64,000 nucleotides of DNA. Origin: an uncultured Bacilli bacterium. Its GTDB lineage: Bacteria > Bacillota_I > Bacilli_A > RF39 > UBA660. The DNA lies in contig CANPYM010000001.1 in assembly GCA_947588685.1 (NCBI GenBank), positions 81,678-145,677 on the forward strand, written 5' to 3'. Of this stretch, positions 39,266 through 50,232 are shown piece by piece. The position numbers and the translations under genes are program-made. Below the pieces are notes generated by a model. It did not search any database. It had not been told where the DNA came from and saw only the letters and a list, made by a program, of their open reading frames with translations. Positions within the stretch are counted from its first letter, which is position 1. Every line of letters starts with the position of its first letter.

Positions 39266-40081
39266 TTAACTCTTAAAACGATTAAGTCGAAGACGTGGAA
39301 TAAAGTTTTCGGCAAAACGATAATCATCACGATTTTTAATATATAAATAACCAATAATGGAAAAAACACTAGCGCCAATAAAGTTGACTAACAAGTCTTT
39401 CATCGTATCTCTTAAGCCAATATCTAAATATCCGCCATCAATTTTAACATCTTTGGTCTTTGTTACAACTACCGTATATTCAATATCCTTAACTTCAATT
39501 GGAACATTTTCGCCAGTTTCATTTAATTTAACCGAATTAAAACTTTGAATAATACGATCTTTTTGCATATCTTTAGCTAAAAGCATATCAGCGCCATATT
39601 CAAAGAACTCCCATAAAACACCGATTGTCATCGAAAAGCAAAATGAGACTAACACCACAAAAGATGGTGTTAAATTAATATGAAAGCGTTCCGTTTGATT
39701 TAAAATATCAATCAAAGAAAAACCAATCGCGCCACATAAAAAACCATTAATGGTATGAAGCATCGTATCCCATTCTGCAAATAAGCCATAAAAGTTTTGA
39801 ACTTCCCCTAGTATTTCTGCACTAAAAATAAATAGATAGACAATCGTCTCTAAAAGATTAGGTAGTTCAATCTTTAACTTTTGATTGACAAAAGCCGGTA
39901 TTAAGAAAAGAATCAATGTTAATATACATAAAAATGCATTACCATAATTACCTTTAATAAATTGCATAACCATTGAAATAATGACAAGCAATCTAAGTAA
40001 GACATAGACTGTCAATTTTGTTTTACTGGTTTCTTTAATAGCCTTTTTTATTTTTCGTTTAACTTGTTTTTTCTGTTTCAT
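39266..40081 (-). CDS. YjdF/DUF2238-like integral membrane protein
   Basis: Multi-TM; WDTMLHTINGFLCGAIGFSLIDIL...FSMTIGVLWEFFEYGADML. Confidence 0.7.
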   Translation of the reverse strand: MKQKKQVKRKIKKAIKETSKTKLTVYVLLRLLVIISMVMQFIKGNYGNAFLCILTLILFLIPAFVNQKLKIELPNLLETIVYLFIFSAEILGEVQNFYGLFAEWDTMLHTINGFLCGAIGFSLIDILNQTERFHINLTPSFVVLVSFCFSMTIGVLWEFFEYGADMLLAKDMQKDRIIQSFNSVKLNETGENVPIEVKDIEYTVVVTKTKDVKIDGGYLDIGLRDTMKDLLVNFIGASVFSIIGYLYIKNRDDYRFAENFIPRLRLNRFKS

Positions 40082-40096
40082 AACTCACCAACTTAA

Positions 40097-40588
40097 TTAT
40101 TCCTTATTACTAAGACTAACGCCTAAAATAGCTGCTCCTGCAGCAATAGCAACACCAACAATAGCACCCTTATATTTAGCAATAGATTTTAAGAAAGTTT
40201 TATGTTCATTATCATGTAAAGCCATTTTATCAACAATTTCAATCATTTGTTTATTTATCCTATCTTTATTTTTGGCTGTTAATGACTTATCATTTAACTG
40301 CTTTTCTAAAGATTTTAAAACTTCTTGATAAGAAGCAATCACTTCCTTTGTTGTTCCGGTTGCCTCACTAATAGCTTTATCGCATGTCAAACTTAAACTT
40401 TTAACCATCGAAATAGCCATATCAGCATAATCAGGAAACTTACTAATAATAGCAAGAGCTACTTCCTTACTCATCTTGGGAATTAAAGAGACAAACTCAA
40501 CAATTTTATCTTTTGATAAAGAACGAAAATCAGTAATATTAAGTATTTCCTTAACTTTATCCTCAGTTAACAATTCATTTTTCTTCAT
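40097..40588 (-). CDS. Uncharacterised protein with C-terminal Gly/Ala-rich TM segment
   Basis: ORF; GAIVGVAIAAGAAILGVSLSNKE C-terminus. Confidence 0.5.
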   Translation of the reverse strand: MKKNELLTEDKVKEILNITDFRSLSKDKIVEFVSLIPKMSKEVALAIISKFPDYADMAISMVKSLSLTCDKAISEATGTTKEVIASYQEVLKSLEKQLNDKSLTAKNKDRINKQMIEIVDKMALHDNEHKTFLKSIAKYKGAIVGVAIAAGAAILGVSLSNKE

Positions 40589-40723
40589 ACTTACTCCTAA
40601 CTATTAAGTATTATACCATAAATAACTTTTAAAGTTAAAAGAGTTAGTGAAATAAGCACAAATGGACATTTTTATTAAGATATAGTAAAATAATCGATAT
40701 AAGTAATAGTTAAGAAAGGTGAT

Positions 40724-41260
40724 TTGATGATGGTTGTTGAAGTAGGATTAAAATTAGATAAAGCACTTATATATTATCATGATATGTTAATAAAACATGG
40801 ACTTAAGCCTTATTTTGCGTGTGTTACACACGACATTTATTATACGGATAAAGACTTAAATGGTAAATCTGAAAAAGAGATGAAAGATAGCTGTATAAGA
40901 TTAAGATTTTGTGATGGCATAAATAAAGATAGTATGGATAATGAAGGACTTAAAAAGGAAGAAGACGAGCTTATCAAGAAAGGTTATAAAAAAGTTTTTG
41001 ATACCATTAAGTTTGATTTTCAATATGATCATGAGACAATGAAAAGCAAAGTACAACTTCAGGATATTAAAGATGTTGGTCTATTAGTTTATTATGATAA
41101 TCCTGATTATTATGACCTACCTTTAGATGAACAAAGAAAAAAATTAATTGATGAATTAAATAGTTATGGTTTTAATTTTACTTATGATACCCCAGGAGTA
41201 GATAAATTAAGAACACTTTATTATCAAGAAGAAATGTATAGTGAAAATCAAAATGCATAA
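40724..41260 (+). CDS. Uncharacterised protein, possibly divergent CYTH-like
   Basis: VVEVGLKLD near the N-terminus, CIRLRF, LLVYYDNPDYYDLPLDEQRKKLIDELNSYGF resembles CYTH spacing; weak. Confidence 0.35.
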   Translation: MMMVVEVGLKLDKALIYYHDMLIKHGLKPYFACVTHDIYYTDKDLNGKSEKEMKDSCIRLRFCDGINKDSMDNEGLKKEEDELIKKGYKKVFDTIKFDFQYDHETMKSKVQLQDIKDVGLLVYYDNPDYYDLPLDEQRKKLIDELNSYGFNFTYDTPGVDKLRTLYYQEEMYSENQNA

Positions 41261-41290
41261 AAAAAGGTTGATTATTCAACCTTTTTTTAA
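41259..41290. terminator. Bidirectional terminator
   Basis: AAAAAAGGTTGA-ttat-TCAACCTTTTTTT. Confidence 0.75.
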
Positions 41291-41775
41291 ATTTCAATTA
41301 ATTCGTATTCTCTAGAACCAATACCTAACTCACTAGCCGCTTCAATCGTATGAACACCATGTCTAGAATTAATTCTTTCAAGTAGATGATCACGGCCTGG
41401 GTCATCTGAATTAGTTACTAAATCAATACAAGCTTGATCAATCGCTACAGGATCTAAACTAGCTAAAATGCCGATATCTTGCATACAAGGATCTTCAGCA
41501 ACATTACAGCAATCGCAATCAACACTCATATTAGCCATAACATTAATATAAGCAATATTATCTTTAAAGTGATTAACAACACTAGATGCAGCATCAGCCA
41601 TTGCTTCTAAGAAAGAATCTTGATCTTGACTAAACATATCTTCATAAGATCCTTCATGGCCACAGCAGTGGATAACTCTTTTACCATGACCAGATGCAAC
41701 ACCGATAGAAAGTTGCTTTAAAGCTCCTCCGTATCCTCCCAGGTGAATACTTTTTATGCAAATTGGTTCTATCAT
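41287..41775 (-). pseudogene. 5'-truncated DUF362-domain protein (displaced 3' copy of the 43525-44397 gene)
   Basis: Residues from GGYGGALKQLSIGVAS to the C-terminus match the intact paralogue with ~19 differences in ~150 by eye; homology stops after TATCCTCCCA (41732-41741). Confidence 0.8.
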
Positions 41776-41784
41776 ATAATCCCT

Positions 41785-41925
41785 TTATTGTTGTACCATA
41801 CTTTCGTGTGATTTTATGTAGTTAATAACTTTTACAAAGTCATCATTATATTTAAATTCAATTTTAATATTTCCACTCTCTTTCATGTAAATATTTTTTA
41901 CTAAACTAATTAATATCTTACAATT
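41785..41925 (-). pseudogene. Relic resembling a serine (large resolvase-type) recombinase C-terminus
   Basis: Reverse frame NCKILISLVKNIYMKESGNIKIEFKYNDDFVKVINYIKSHESMVQQ*; pattern resembles serine recombinase C-termini (L+xKIxxxxxxxIxIxFKYxDDFxxxxxYI). Confidence 0.4.
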
Positions 41926-41960
41926 TAAATTTTATATATTTTTATTTTTTGAATTAATTG

Positions 41961-43400
41961 TCAAACTCTGTTGTAGTCTTCTTCTTCCGAGCTAATTTCC
42001 TCATCAATATCCAACATTTTTATTAATTTCTTTTGCAATCTCTTTCCAACATAGCATATATAATAATTATCACGCTTAACCAAATTAAACATGATTTCCT
42101 CATCGTTCTTATAAGCATTAATTAATCTATTATTATAAAAATTGCAATATAGAGGGGCATCTTCAATTACATTTATAATATATTCTCTATCATTAAATAA
42201 CTCATCACTCAAATAATCTATTGCCTCATCATTTTTATATATTTCTTTTTTCATAACATCTTTATCTTTAGAATATTTATGAATTGTTTCACTATTAGTA
42301 TAAACAATTGAAAAATCATATTTTAAATATAATTCTTCCATGTATCTAGAATCGTTTTTTATTTCATCTTCTAAATACTGGGCTACATCTTTTTTGACAC
42401 TTAATACTTTTTCTATCATATTTTTATCATTTTTATATTTTGGGGGTAAAAATTTATAATCATCGATATTGCATTTTAAAGCTTTTTTTATTATTCCGGG
42501 ATCATTTTTTAATCTATCACTAACATATTCAAGAAAGCCATAATCAACTGCAAGAATAATTTCTTTTATTTCTGTTGTTTTTGCTTTTTTGCTTCTTTTT
42601 CCTTCTTTTATTTTTTCTTCTAATGTTTTTAAAACTATTTCTTTATCATCTTTAAACTTTTCATCTAAACAGTAAAATAAATTTGGGGCTTTTGTCATTA
42701 ATTTTAAAATAAAATTTTTATTATGTTTTAATTCCTCACTAATATATTTATACTCAAATCTATCTATATTTTCTAATATAAAATTTTCATCATTTCGTAA
42801 ATCTTTACCTATTAAAGATGGAAACTCTTTAACTTTAATTTTCGCAAAATAATCCTTATCATTTCTTACTTCATCAGATACATATTCTAACACATCACAA
42901 AAGATTTCATCTTCATCTATATACCATTCATCACTATGTAGTGAATATTTAAAATTCATACCTAACTTTAATAGTTGATTAACAAATTCTGGTACTTTAA
43001 AATAATCTAAACTACAATCATCTAGTATAAAATCTTCTTCCATAAAATTATCAATATCTTTTAAATTTTCTTCATCATATTCAATATAATTAGCGTATAT
43101 AGTTGTAAATGTATCAAAATCAATATCTCCATCAAATATACTTTCACTTTTACCATATCTTAGTACCATTTCACTAACAAACTCATCATCATTTAAATTA
43201 GATAATTCATACTTCTTTTTTAATAAATCCATTAAAGATTTATAAACATTATATCTAGTATACTTTTCTTCCGTTATTAAAAAATTTTGTATAGTCTCAT
43301 TTAGTTCTCCATCATCTTCATTATCTTTATTTTCCATAAGATAGGTTTTAAAATCTAAATATTTTTCTAATAATAGTTCATATAAATTTATTGATAACAT
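41961..43400 (-). CDS. DUF4116-repeat-like protein
   Basis: Repeated LRNDENFILENIDRFEYKYISEELKHNKNFILKLMTKAPNLFYCLDEKFKDDKEIVLKTL units. Confidence 0.65.
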   Translation of the reverse strand: MLSINLYELLLEKYLDFKTYLMENKDNEDDGELNETIQNFLITEEKYTRYNVYKSLMDLLKKKYELSNLNDDEFVSEMVLRYGKSESIFDGDIDFDTFTTIYANYIEYDEENLKDIDNFMEEDFILDDCSLDYFKVPEFVNQLLKLGMNFKYSLHSDEWYIDEDEIFCDVLEYVSDEVRNDKDYFAKIKVKEFPSLIGKDLRNDENFILENIDRFEYKYISEELKHNKNFILKLMTKAPNLFYCLDEKFKDDKEIVLKTLEEKIKEGKRSKKAKTTEIKEIILAVDYGFLEYVSDRLKNDPGIIKKALKCNIDDYKFLPPKYKNDKNMIEKVLSVKKDVAQYLEDEIKNDSRYMEELYLKYDFSIVYTNSETIHKYSKDKDVMKKEIYKNDEAIDYLSDELFNDREYIINVIEDAPLYCNFYNNRLINAYKNDEEIMFNLVKRDNYYICYVGKRLQKKLIKMLDIDEEISSEEEDYNRV

Positions 43401-43524
43401 ATTTATATCTCCTTCTTTATTAGATAATTAATTCATCATCTGAAAATAATTCAAATGATTTTTCCTTTAAATCAGCTTAATAAACTTTGATTAATGCAGA
43501 AAAATCATTGATTTCTCAATGATT

Positions 43525-44397
43525 TTATATTTCGATTAATTCGTATTCTTTAGTACCGATACCTAATTCAGCAGCAGCATCAATTGTAAGAGTACCATGA
43601 CGAGAATTAATTCTTTCTAGTAGATGGTCACGACCTGGATCATCTGAAGATTTAACCAAATCAATACAAGCTTGGTCAATAGCTACAGGATCTAGTGAAG
43701 CTAGAATACCAATATCTTTCATACAAGGATCTTCTGCTACATTACAGCAATCGCAATCTACTGACATATTACACATAATATTTATATAGGCAATATTATC
43801 TTTAAAGTGATTAACTACTGATGAAGCTGCATCAGCCATTGATTCTAAGAATTTATCTTGATCTTGATGGAACATATCTTCATAAGAACCATTACTACCA
43901 CAACAATGAATAAATCTTTTCCCTTTACTTGAAGCTACTCCGATAGATAGTTGTTTTAGAGCTCCGCCATATCCTCCCATAGGATGTCCTTTAAAATGTG
44001 ATAGGACAAGCATTGAATCATAATTTTCAATATTCTTACCAACATAGTTTTTCTTTAACACTTTACCATTTGGAATATCAAAAGCTATTTCTTCTTCGCT
44101 ATCCATAATATCAACATTAAAATATTTAGACCATTCATGATCAGCCATTAACTTTAAATGTTTTTCGGTTGTATCTCTAGCGCCATCATAAGCTGTATTA
44201 CATTCAACAATCGTACCATTTACATATTCAACCATTGGTTTCATAAACTCAGGGCGAAGATAATTTTGATTACCCTCTTCACCAGAATGAACTTTAACAG
44301 CTACTTTACCTTTTAATTCTCTACCTAAAGCTTGATACATCTTAACGACACTTTCAGGACTTAAATCCCTTGTAAAATAAACTTTAGTTTTTTCCAT
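43525..44397 (-). CDS. DUF362-domain (Fe-S centre-like) protein
   Basis: SHFKGHPMGGYGGALKQLSIG, CNMSVDCDCCNVAEDPCMKDIGILASLDPVAIDQACIDLV. Confidence 0.85.
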   Translation of the reverse strand: MEKTKVYFTRDLSPESVVKMYQALGRELKGKVAVKVHSGEEGNQNYLRPEFMKPMVEYVNGTIVECNTAYDGARDTTEKHLKLMADHEWSKYFNVDIMDSEEEIAFDIPNGKVLKKNYVGKNIENYDSMLVLSHFKGHPMGGYGGALKQLSIGVASSKGKRFIHCCGSNGSYEDMFHQDQDKFLESMADAASSVVNHFKDNIAYINIMCNMSVDCDCCNVAEDPCMKDIGILASLDPVAIDQACIDLVKSSDDPGRDHLLERINSRHGTLTIDAAAELGIGTKEYELIEI

Positions 44398-44406
44398 TTT
44401 TCCTCC

Positions 44407-45645
<1,239 letters not shown>

Positions 45646-45726
45646 CTACTATGGACCTAATTATATTATATCAAGTTTTAAACTTCTTTCCTATACCTTT
45701 TAAACTTTTTTCAAAATAAAACCCGC

Positions 45727-46170
45727 TTATGCGGGATCATTTATTTTAACAATTTGCCATTTACCTTTAATACGTCTTATTTTAGCTGTAACAGGAATAT
45801 CTACAGAGCCATAAATAATACCGCCATCTTTATAACACATCTTAGTATAAGTAAACCAAATATAACCACTAAAGAAGCCATGAATCTTAATCCGATCATT
45901 TACCTTAACTAAAATATTATCACGGATATCATTATAATCGTTTTCCGTTAGAACTTTTTTGTCGCTAACATACTTACTGCTACACTCTCCGTATTCTTGA
46001 ATTAGAGGAGTATCTTTTAGGTCTTCATAATATACTGGATTTTCTTTTAAGGCTTCAGTAAACTCTTTTTTTATTTTACTAGTATTACCAAAAATAGAGT
46101 TTAAAACAATATTCAGAATTAACAATAAAATAATGATTAAAACATATATCTTAATTCTTTTCTTTTTCAT
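45727..46170 (-). CDS. Uncharacterised N-terminally anchored small protein
   Basis: N-terminal TM followed by a soluble domain. Confidence 0.55.
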   Translation of the reverse strand: MKKKRIKIYVLIIILLLILNIVLNSIFGNTSKIKKEFTEALKENPVYYEDLKDTPLIQEYGECSSKYVSDKKVLTENDYNDIRDNILVKVNDRIKIHGFFSGYIWFTYTKMCYKDGGIIYGSVDIPVTAKIRRIKGKWQIVKINDPA

Positions 46171-46233
46171 ATAACTATCATCCTATCAATAATTATAGCA
46201 TTCAACTTAGGGGTTGTAAATATATAGTTATCT

Positions 46234-46318
46234 TAACAGTTTTTTGATATATTCATAAGTACCTATTGTAATAATTAGACTACTCCCCATAGTCTAAGAA
46301 AGGTAGTATAACTTCTAT
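46234..46318 (-). pseudogene. Degenerate copy of the 3' end of ftsW/spoVE
   Basis: ttaacagttttttgatatattcataagtac matches 51539-51568 at 29/30 positions; homology continues (ctattgtaataattagactactccccatagtctaagaaaggtag) with indels. Confidence 0.85.
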
Positions 46319-46413
46319 AGCGTTACAACTTTATCTTCTAATGTGTTAATCGAGAAAGTTTTACTACCACTTTTAATTAAATTAAAAGGTTCATCATGTA
46401 AATGTATGTGCAT
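46315..46413 (-). pseudogene. Truncated ASCH-domain protein (N-terminal 32 aa)
   Basis: MHIHLHDEPFNLIKSGSKTFSINTLEDKVVTL* resembles the ASCH N-terminus (M+hxhxxxPFxxIKSGxKTxExRL); stops at the ftsW-fragment junction. Confidence 0.55.
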
Positions 46414-46434
46414 ATAAATATTCTTAATATTACT

Positions 46435-46662
46435 CTAATGGTTCTTAGCTCTTTCTTTTATACCTTCACCAAAACAATCTTGATATAAATTTGTTTCTTC
46501 AATTGGTATATTGTTTTTAAGAGCCTCAGCTATTATCTCTGTCTTTAACTTATAATTATGACTAGAGTACCAGTCAATAGGAAATACATCCTTCTTCTCA
46601 TTATATTTTTCTTTATAACGTAATTCTGCAATAGTATATAAATTATAATCTAATTCATCCAT
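46435..46662 (-). CDS. Uncharacterised small protein
   Basis: 75-aa ORF, 22 nt upstream of the ASCH fragment. Confidence 0.45.
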   Translation of the reverse strand: MDELDYNLYTIAELRYKEKYNEKKDVFPIDWYSSHNYKLKTEIIAEALKNNIPIEETNLYQDCFGEGIKERAKNH

Positions 46663-46671
46663 AAATTCCTC

Positions 46672-49600
46672 CTATAAATTAACTTTTTTACTATCTTCAT
46701 AAGTAGGTAGTTTAAGTATCTTTTCCTTATAAAAATCATCTAATAAATCAACTAATTCATCACCAACAATAGCTCTTAAAATTTGAAGAGCTTCTTCACT
46801 TCTTTTAGATTTAATTATCACTGAATAATTAGCTACCATTTCAGTAAAAACGTGTATTTCACCTTTAACATAATATCTAATTCCATGTCCATAGGCTGGT
46901 AAAATAAGTTCTTCACCATTTTTTAATAATCTACTATGAAGTTTACCACCTGTAATCGCATCAATAATATCACTAATAGCTAATAAGGCATCATGATCAT
47001 ATCGTAATATTAAATCAGCTAATTCGCCCGTTTCAATTTCTTTTTTTTGCTTAACATATTCTTCAATAGTAACCGACTTAGATAAAATTATATCGATGGT
47101 TTCATCTGTATAACCTTTATCATGATAAATTCGTTTAATATCTGTTTTTTTGGCATCTAATAAAGCTCTTAATTCCTCACTACTACTATCAATTCTACTA
47201 GGTGTTATATGTTTAGAAACAATAATTTCAGCTTCTTTCATTGCTTCACTATGAAGCTCTTTCAAATGCTTCATAAACTGATCAATTCTCGCAATAAATT
47301 GGGGATTACTTTGCACCCTTTTTATTATTTCATCAAGATTATCAGGTATAGCATAACTAGTTAAGTAATAATGTAAAGCATGCCCTGTTTCATGATTAAG
47401 TACACTAATTATTGCATGTCCAACACAAATGCCTTCTTTTTCATAGAAAACACCATTCCTACCCTCTAAATATTCATATTTAAAATCAGGATTTTTCTTT
47501 TTAATTTCAATTAAAGCTTTGACTTCTTCTATAAACATAGGATTAATGCTCGTTATATAGCGATAAGAAGCAATAAGGGCTTCAATTAGATTTGGATCAC
47601 TTTTACCATCCTGCATAAAAAGAACTCTTAACTCTTCTAATAAATCTTCAACAGGAGAAACAAATCCCTTAGCAAATTCTTCATTTTTTAGTTGAACATA
47701 AACCACATCACAATCGAATTTATCAAATTTCTTACCTTTATCAAATTTCTCCAATTTCTTACTAACTGACATTGTTGAGCCTGAAATACCTAATTTTTTT
47801 AATTCAGCAGAAACCTCTGGGTGTCTTAATATTCTAGGATTTAAAATTTTCTGCAAAGTGATATCACGATCAAAAGTTAATAAATAATATAATAAACTAT
47901 GATTTTCAGCATCTCTAGATACTAACAATGATGGATTTAAGGCTTCAGCATATCCTAAAACATCATTTTGAACTAACTGAATATAACATTTAGCTATTGT
48001 TTGAGGATCATAAGTTAAAAATCTTTTCTTTTCTAGTTTCAGATCCATACCTTTCTTAATACATGAAATAATATATTGTAAATAGTTAGATGGGTATGAT
48101 GGGTAATCCACCAATAGTTTTAAATCAGCATGAACCATTAAATCAGGGCGTTTATATTTATATAATAACGTTAGTGTTTTAATACGCTTAAATTCAAACC
48201 TTGGATGTATAGGTTGATTATTCTTTAAAAGATATTCAAAATAGGTCGTAAATTTATACCTTTTCCAAAGAAGGTCTTCACTACCAAACATGATAAATGG
48301 CTTATAACCCTTATTAAATAATTGAAGGATTTTTTTATCATCTAAATATATACGTCTTTTTTCTATACTCTTTAATATAAAATCGAAAAATTTAGGATTA
48401 GCCAAATATTTTTCTACAGCAAAATATCCATTATTATTAACAAATAGTGCTTCTAATATATCATAACTAATAATACTATAGCAATCATATTTTAAAACAT
48501 ATTCTACGATACGTATATCATGTCCACTAGAACAAGCAATACAATTATAGTAACCCTCTTTGATTAATAAATCTATCAACTTTTGATTATTACCAATATC
48601 TTCGTATAACATATCTTTTTTTATGTAATCAATAGCATAATGATTTTTTATCATAATCAAAACTGCTTGAAGATTTTGTAGCAAAGCTGTTTTAACATTA
48701 GATATATCAATACCATGATTTATCATATACTCTAATATTATTACACCATTTTCCATAGGTTCAATTAAATCCTCTATACAATAAACTTTTGGTAAAGGTT
48801 TTCCATTGCTTATAGCTTTAAAAACATCTTCTTTTGTGGGTAAATAACTTAGAAAATCAGTTATGTCAAAGTTCTCCCTTGATATAGTTCTTAAATCGGA
48901 TACGAATTTGAAGGCAGCATCATTTACCGATTGATTATTCGCAAAATATTTAAGTGTTAAATCTCTATTTATTTCTAGCATATAAGAGAAAACAGGTTTT
49001 TCTATAGAATCATTCTTGGAATCTTGAGTAATTGGAAATAGATTAATATTGCTGGGTAGTTTCAAGCCGTTTTCTATAAACTTCAAATATATTATCGCTA
49101 AACTACGATTATCACTAGCTGTAATAAAATCAACACTAATATTTTCTTCTTTAATTTTTTTAATTATACCTATTAGATAACTATTTTCTAAACTAGGATA
49201 ATTAACTAAAATATCATTTCTTACAAACGCTAACATCTCTCTATATAAACCATTTTGATATAAAATATCCGTTATTTGAAGATTATTTACTTCAATATTA
49301 AAATTTCGTAAATTTACTCCCCTATTAATTAAGTCTTGAAGCATAGTAATACCATTAGGCATTGTCTTTGTTAAAAATTCTGGCTTAGCATATAACATTA
49401 AATCAAGACGTCCTATATCACTAAGACATTTATATAAAGTATCAAAATCGTTTATTTTTCCAATAATCTCTTTAAATAAACTAGGAGCTTTATATTTATT
49501 TAATAATTTAGCAAATAAATAACCACTTATAGTTTTTTCAAATAAGCGATTGTACATATCTAGATAAGGAAAACTTACCTTACGTTCATCTGATTTGCGA

Positions 49601-49887
49601 AGCATTATTTCAATAATAGTCTCACCAGGTCCTTGAAATAATAAATCAATGTTATCATATCTTTTTAAAAAGTAACCATTTAAAGCTGCTCTTTTTAATA
49701 ATTTATAATTATTACTAACATCATGACATAGCTCTTCTTTATCAATAATAATTCCTTTGCTCATTATATAATCAAAGTAATCTTTACCATCCTCATCTTT
49801 TAAAAATAAGTCATTAATTGTTACATAATCGGAACCTCTAATACATTCTAATTTTTTTAAAGAATTTATTCGCACAAAACTCCTCAT
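46672..49887 (-). CDS. Very large protein with HExxH (zincin-like) motif and internal repeats
   Basis: VLNHETGHALHYYL with later HVFTEMVANYS; duplicated ...YPS..NYL..II..IKK...FLT.....A..Y......DRDITLQK blocks; no signal peptide. Confidence 0.65.
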   Translation of the reverse strand: MRSFVRINSLKKLECIRGSDYVTINDLFLKDEDGKDYFDYIMSKGIIIDKEELCHDVSNNYKLLKRAALNGYFLKRYDNIDLLFQGPGETIIEIMLRKSDERKVSFPYLDMYNRLFEKTISGYLFAKLLNKYKAPSLFKEIIGKINDFDTLYKCLSDIGRLDLMLYAKPEFLTKTMPNGITMLQDLINRGVNLRNFNIEVNNLQITDILYQNGLYREMLAFVRNDILVNYPSLENSYLIGIIKKIKEENISVDFITASDNRSLAIIYLKFIENGLKLPSNINLFPITQDSKNDSIEKPVFSYMLEINRDLTLKYFANNQSVNDAAFKFVSDLRTISRENFDITDFLSYLPTKEDVFKAISNGKPLPKVYCIEDLIEPMENGVIILEYMINHGIDISNVKTALLQNLQAVLIMIKNHYAIDYIKKDMLYEDIGNNQKLIDLLIKEGYYNCIACSSGHDIRIVEYVLKYDCYSIISYDILEALFVNNNGYFAVEKYLANPKFFDFILKSIEKRRIYLDDKKILQLFNKGYKPFIMFGSEDLLWKRYKFTTYFEYLLKNNQPIHPRFEFKRIKTLTLLYKYKRPDLMVHADLKLLVDYPSYPSNYLQYIISCIKKGMDLKLEKKRFLTYDPQTIAKCYIQLVQNDVLGYAEALNPSLLVSRDAENHSLLYYLLTFDRDITLQKILNPRILRHPEVSAELKKLGISGSTMSVSKKLEKFDKGKKFDKFDCDVVYVQLKNEEFAKGFVSPVEDLLEELRVLFMQDGKSDPNLIEALIASYRYITSINPMFIEEVKALIEIKKKNPDFKYEYLEGRNGVFYEKEGICVGHAIISVLNHETGHALHYYLTSYAIPDNLDEIIKRVQSNPQFIARIDQFMKHLKELHSEAMKEAEIIVSKHITPSRIDSSSEELRALLDAKKTDIKRIYHDKGYTDETIDIILSKSVTIEEYVKQKKEIETGELADLILRYDHDALLAISDIIDAITGGKLHSRLLKNGEELILPAYGHGIRYYVKGEIHVFTEMVANYSVIIKSKRSEEALQILRAIVGDELVDLLDDFYKEKILKLPTYEDSKKVNL

Positions 49888-49923
49888 TAAATCGCACCCT
49901 ATCTATTTTGATTATAGCATATT

Positions 49924-50232
49924 TTATTTATTAATAATAGTTATATCTATAATATCATCTAGGTAAATATGAGTGTTTTTTAATATTAACTCTTTTTTTA
50001 ATTTATCAACTTTTTGAACAATATCAATGGTTTCAATATATTCTAAATTATAATAATATTTAATTAAAATACTATCTCCTATTTTTATTTTTTGTAATTT
50101 ATAATCTAAAGATACTAAAAAGTCGTCATCAAAGGCTTTTTTATTTTCAATATTTTTTTCTACTTGTCTTAAAGTTTCCTTAAAGCCTTTTAAAGCATCA
50201 AAAGGTTGAAACTGCATAGCATTATTCGGCAT
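49924..50232 (-). CDS. YolD-like protein
   Basis: ~100 aa, MPNNAMQFQPFDALKGFKETL; overlaps the Y-family polymerase gene. Confidence 0.7.
   Translation of the reverse strand: MPNNAMQFQPFDALKGFKETLRQVEKNIENKKAFDDDFLVSLDYKLQKIKIGDSILIKYYYNLEYIETIDIVQKVDKLKKELILKNTHIYLDDIIDITIINK

Noticed and set aside
37048-40081. Complete type VII secretion system
   Set aside because: No FtsK/SpoIIIE-type EssC, EsaA, EssA/B or LXG toxin in the window; only WXG100-like genes are supported.
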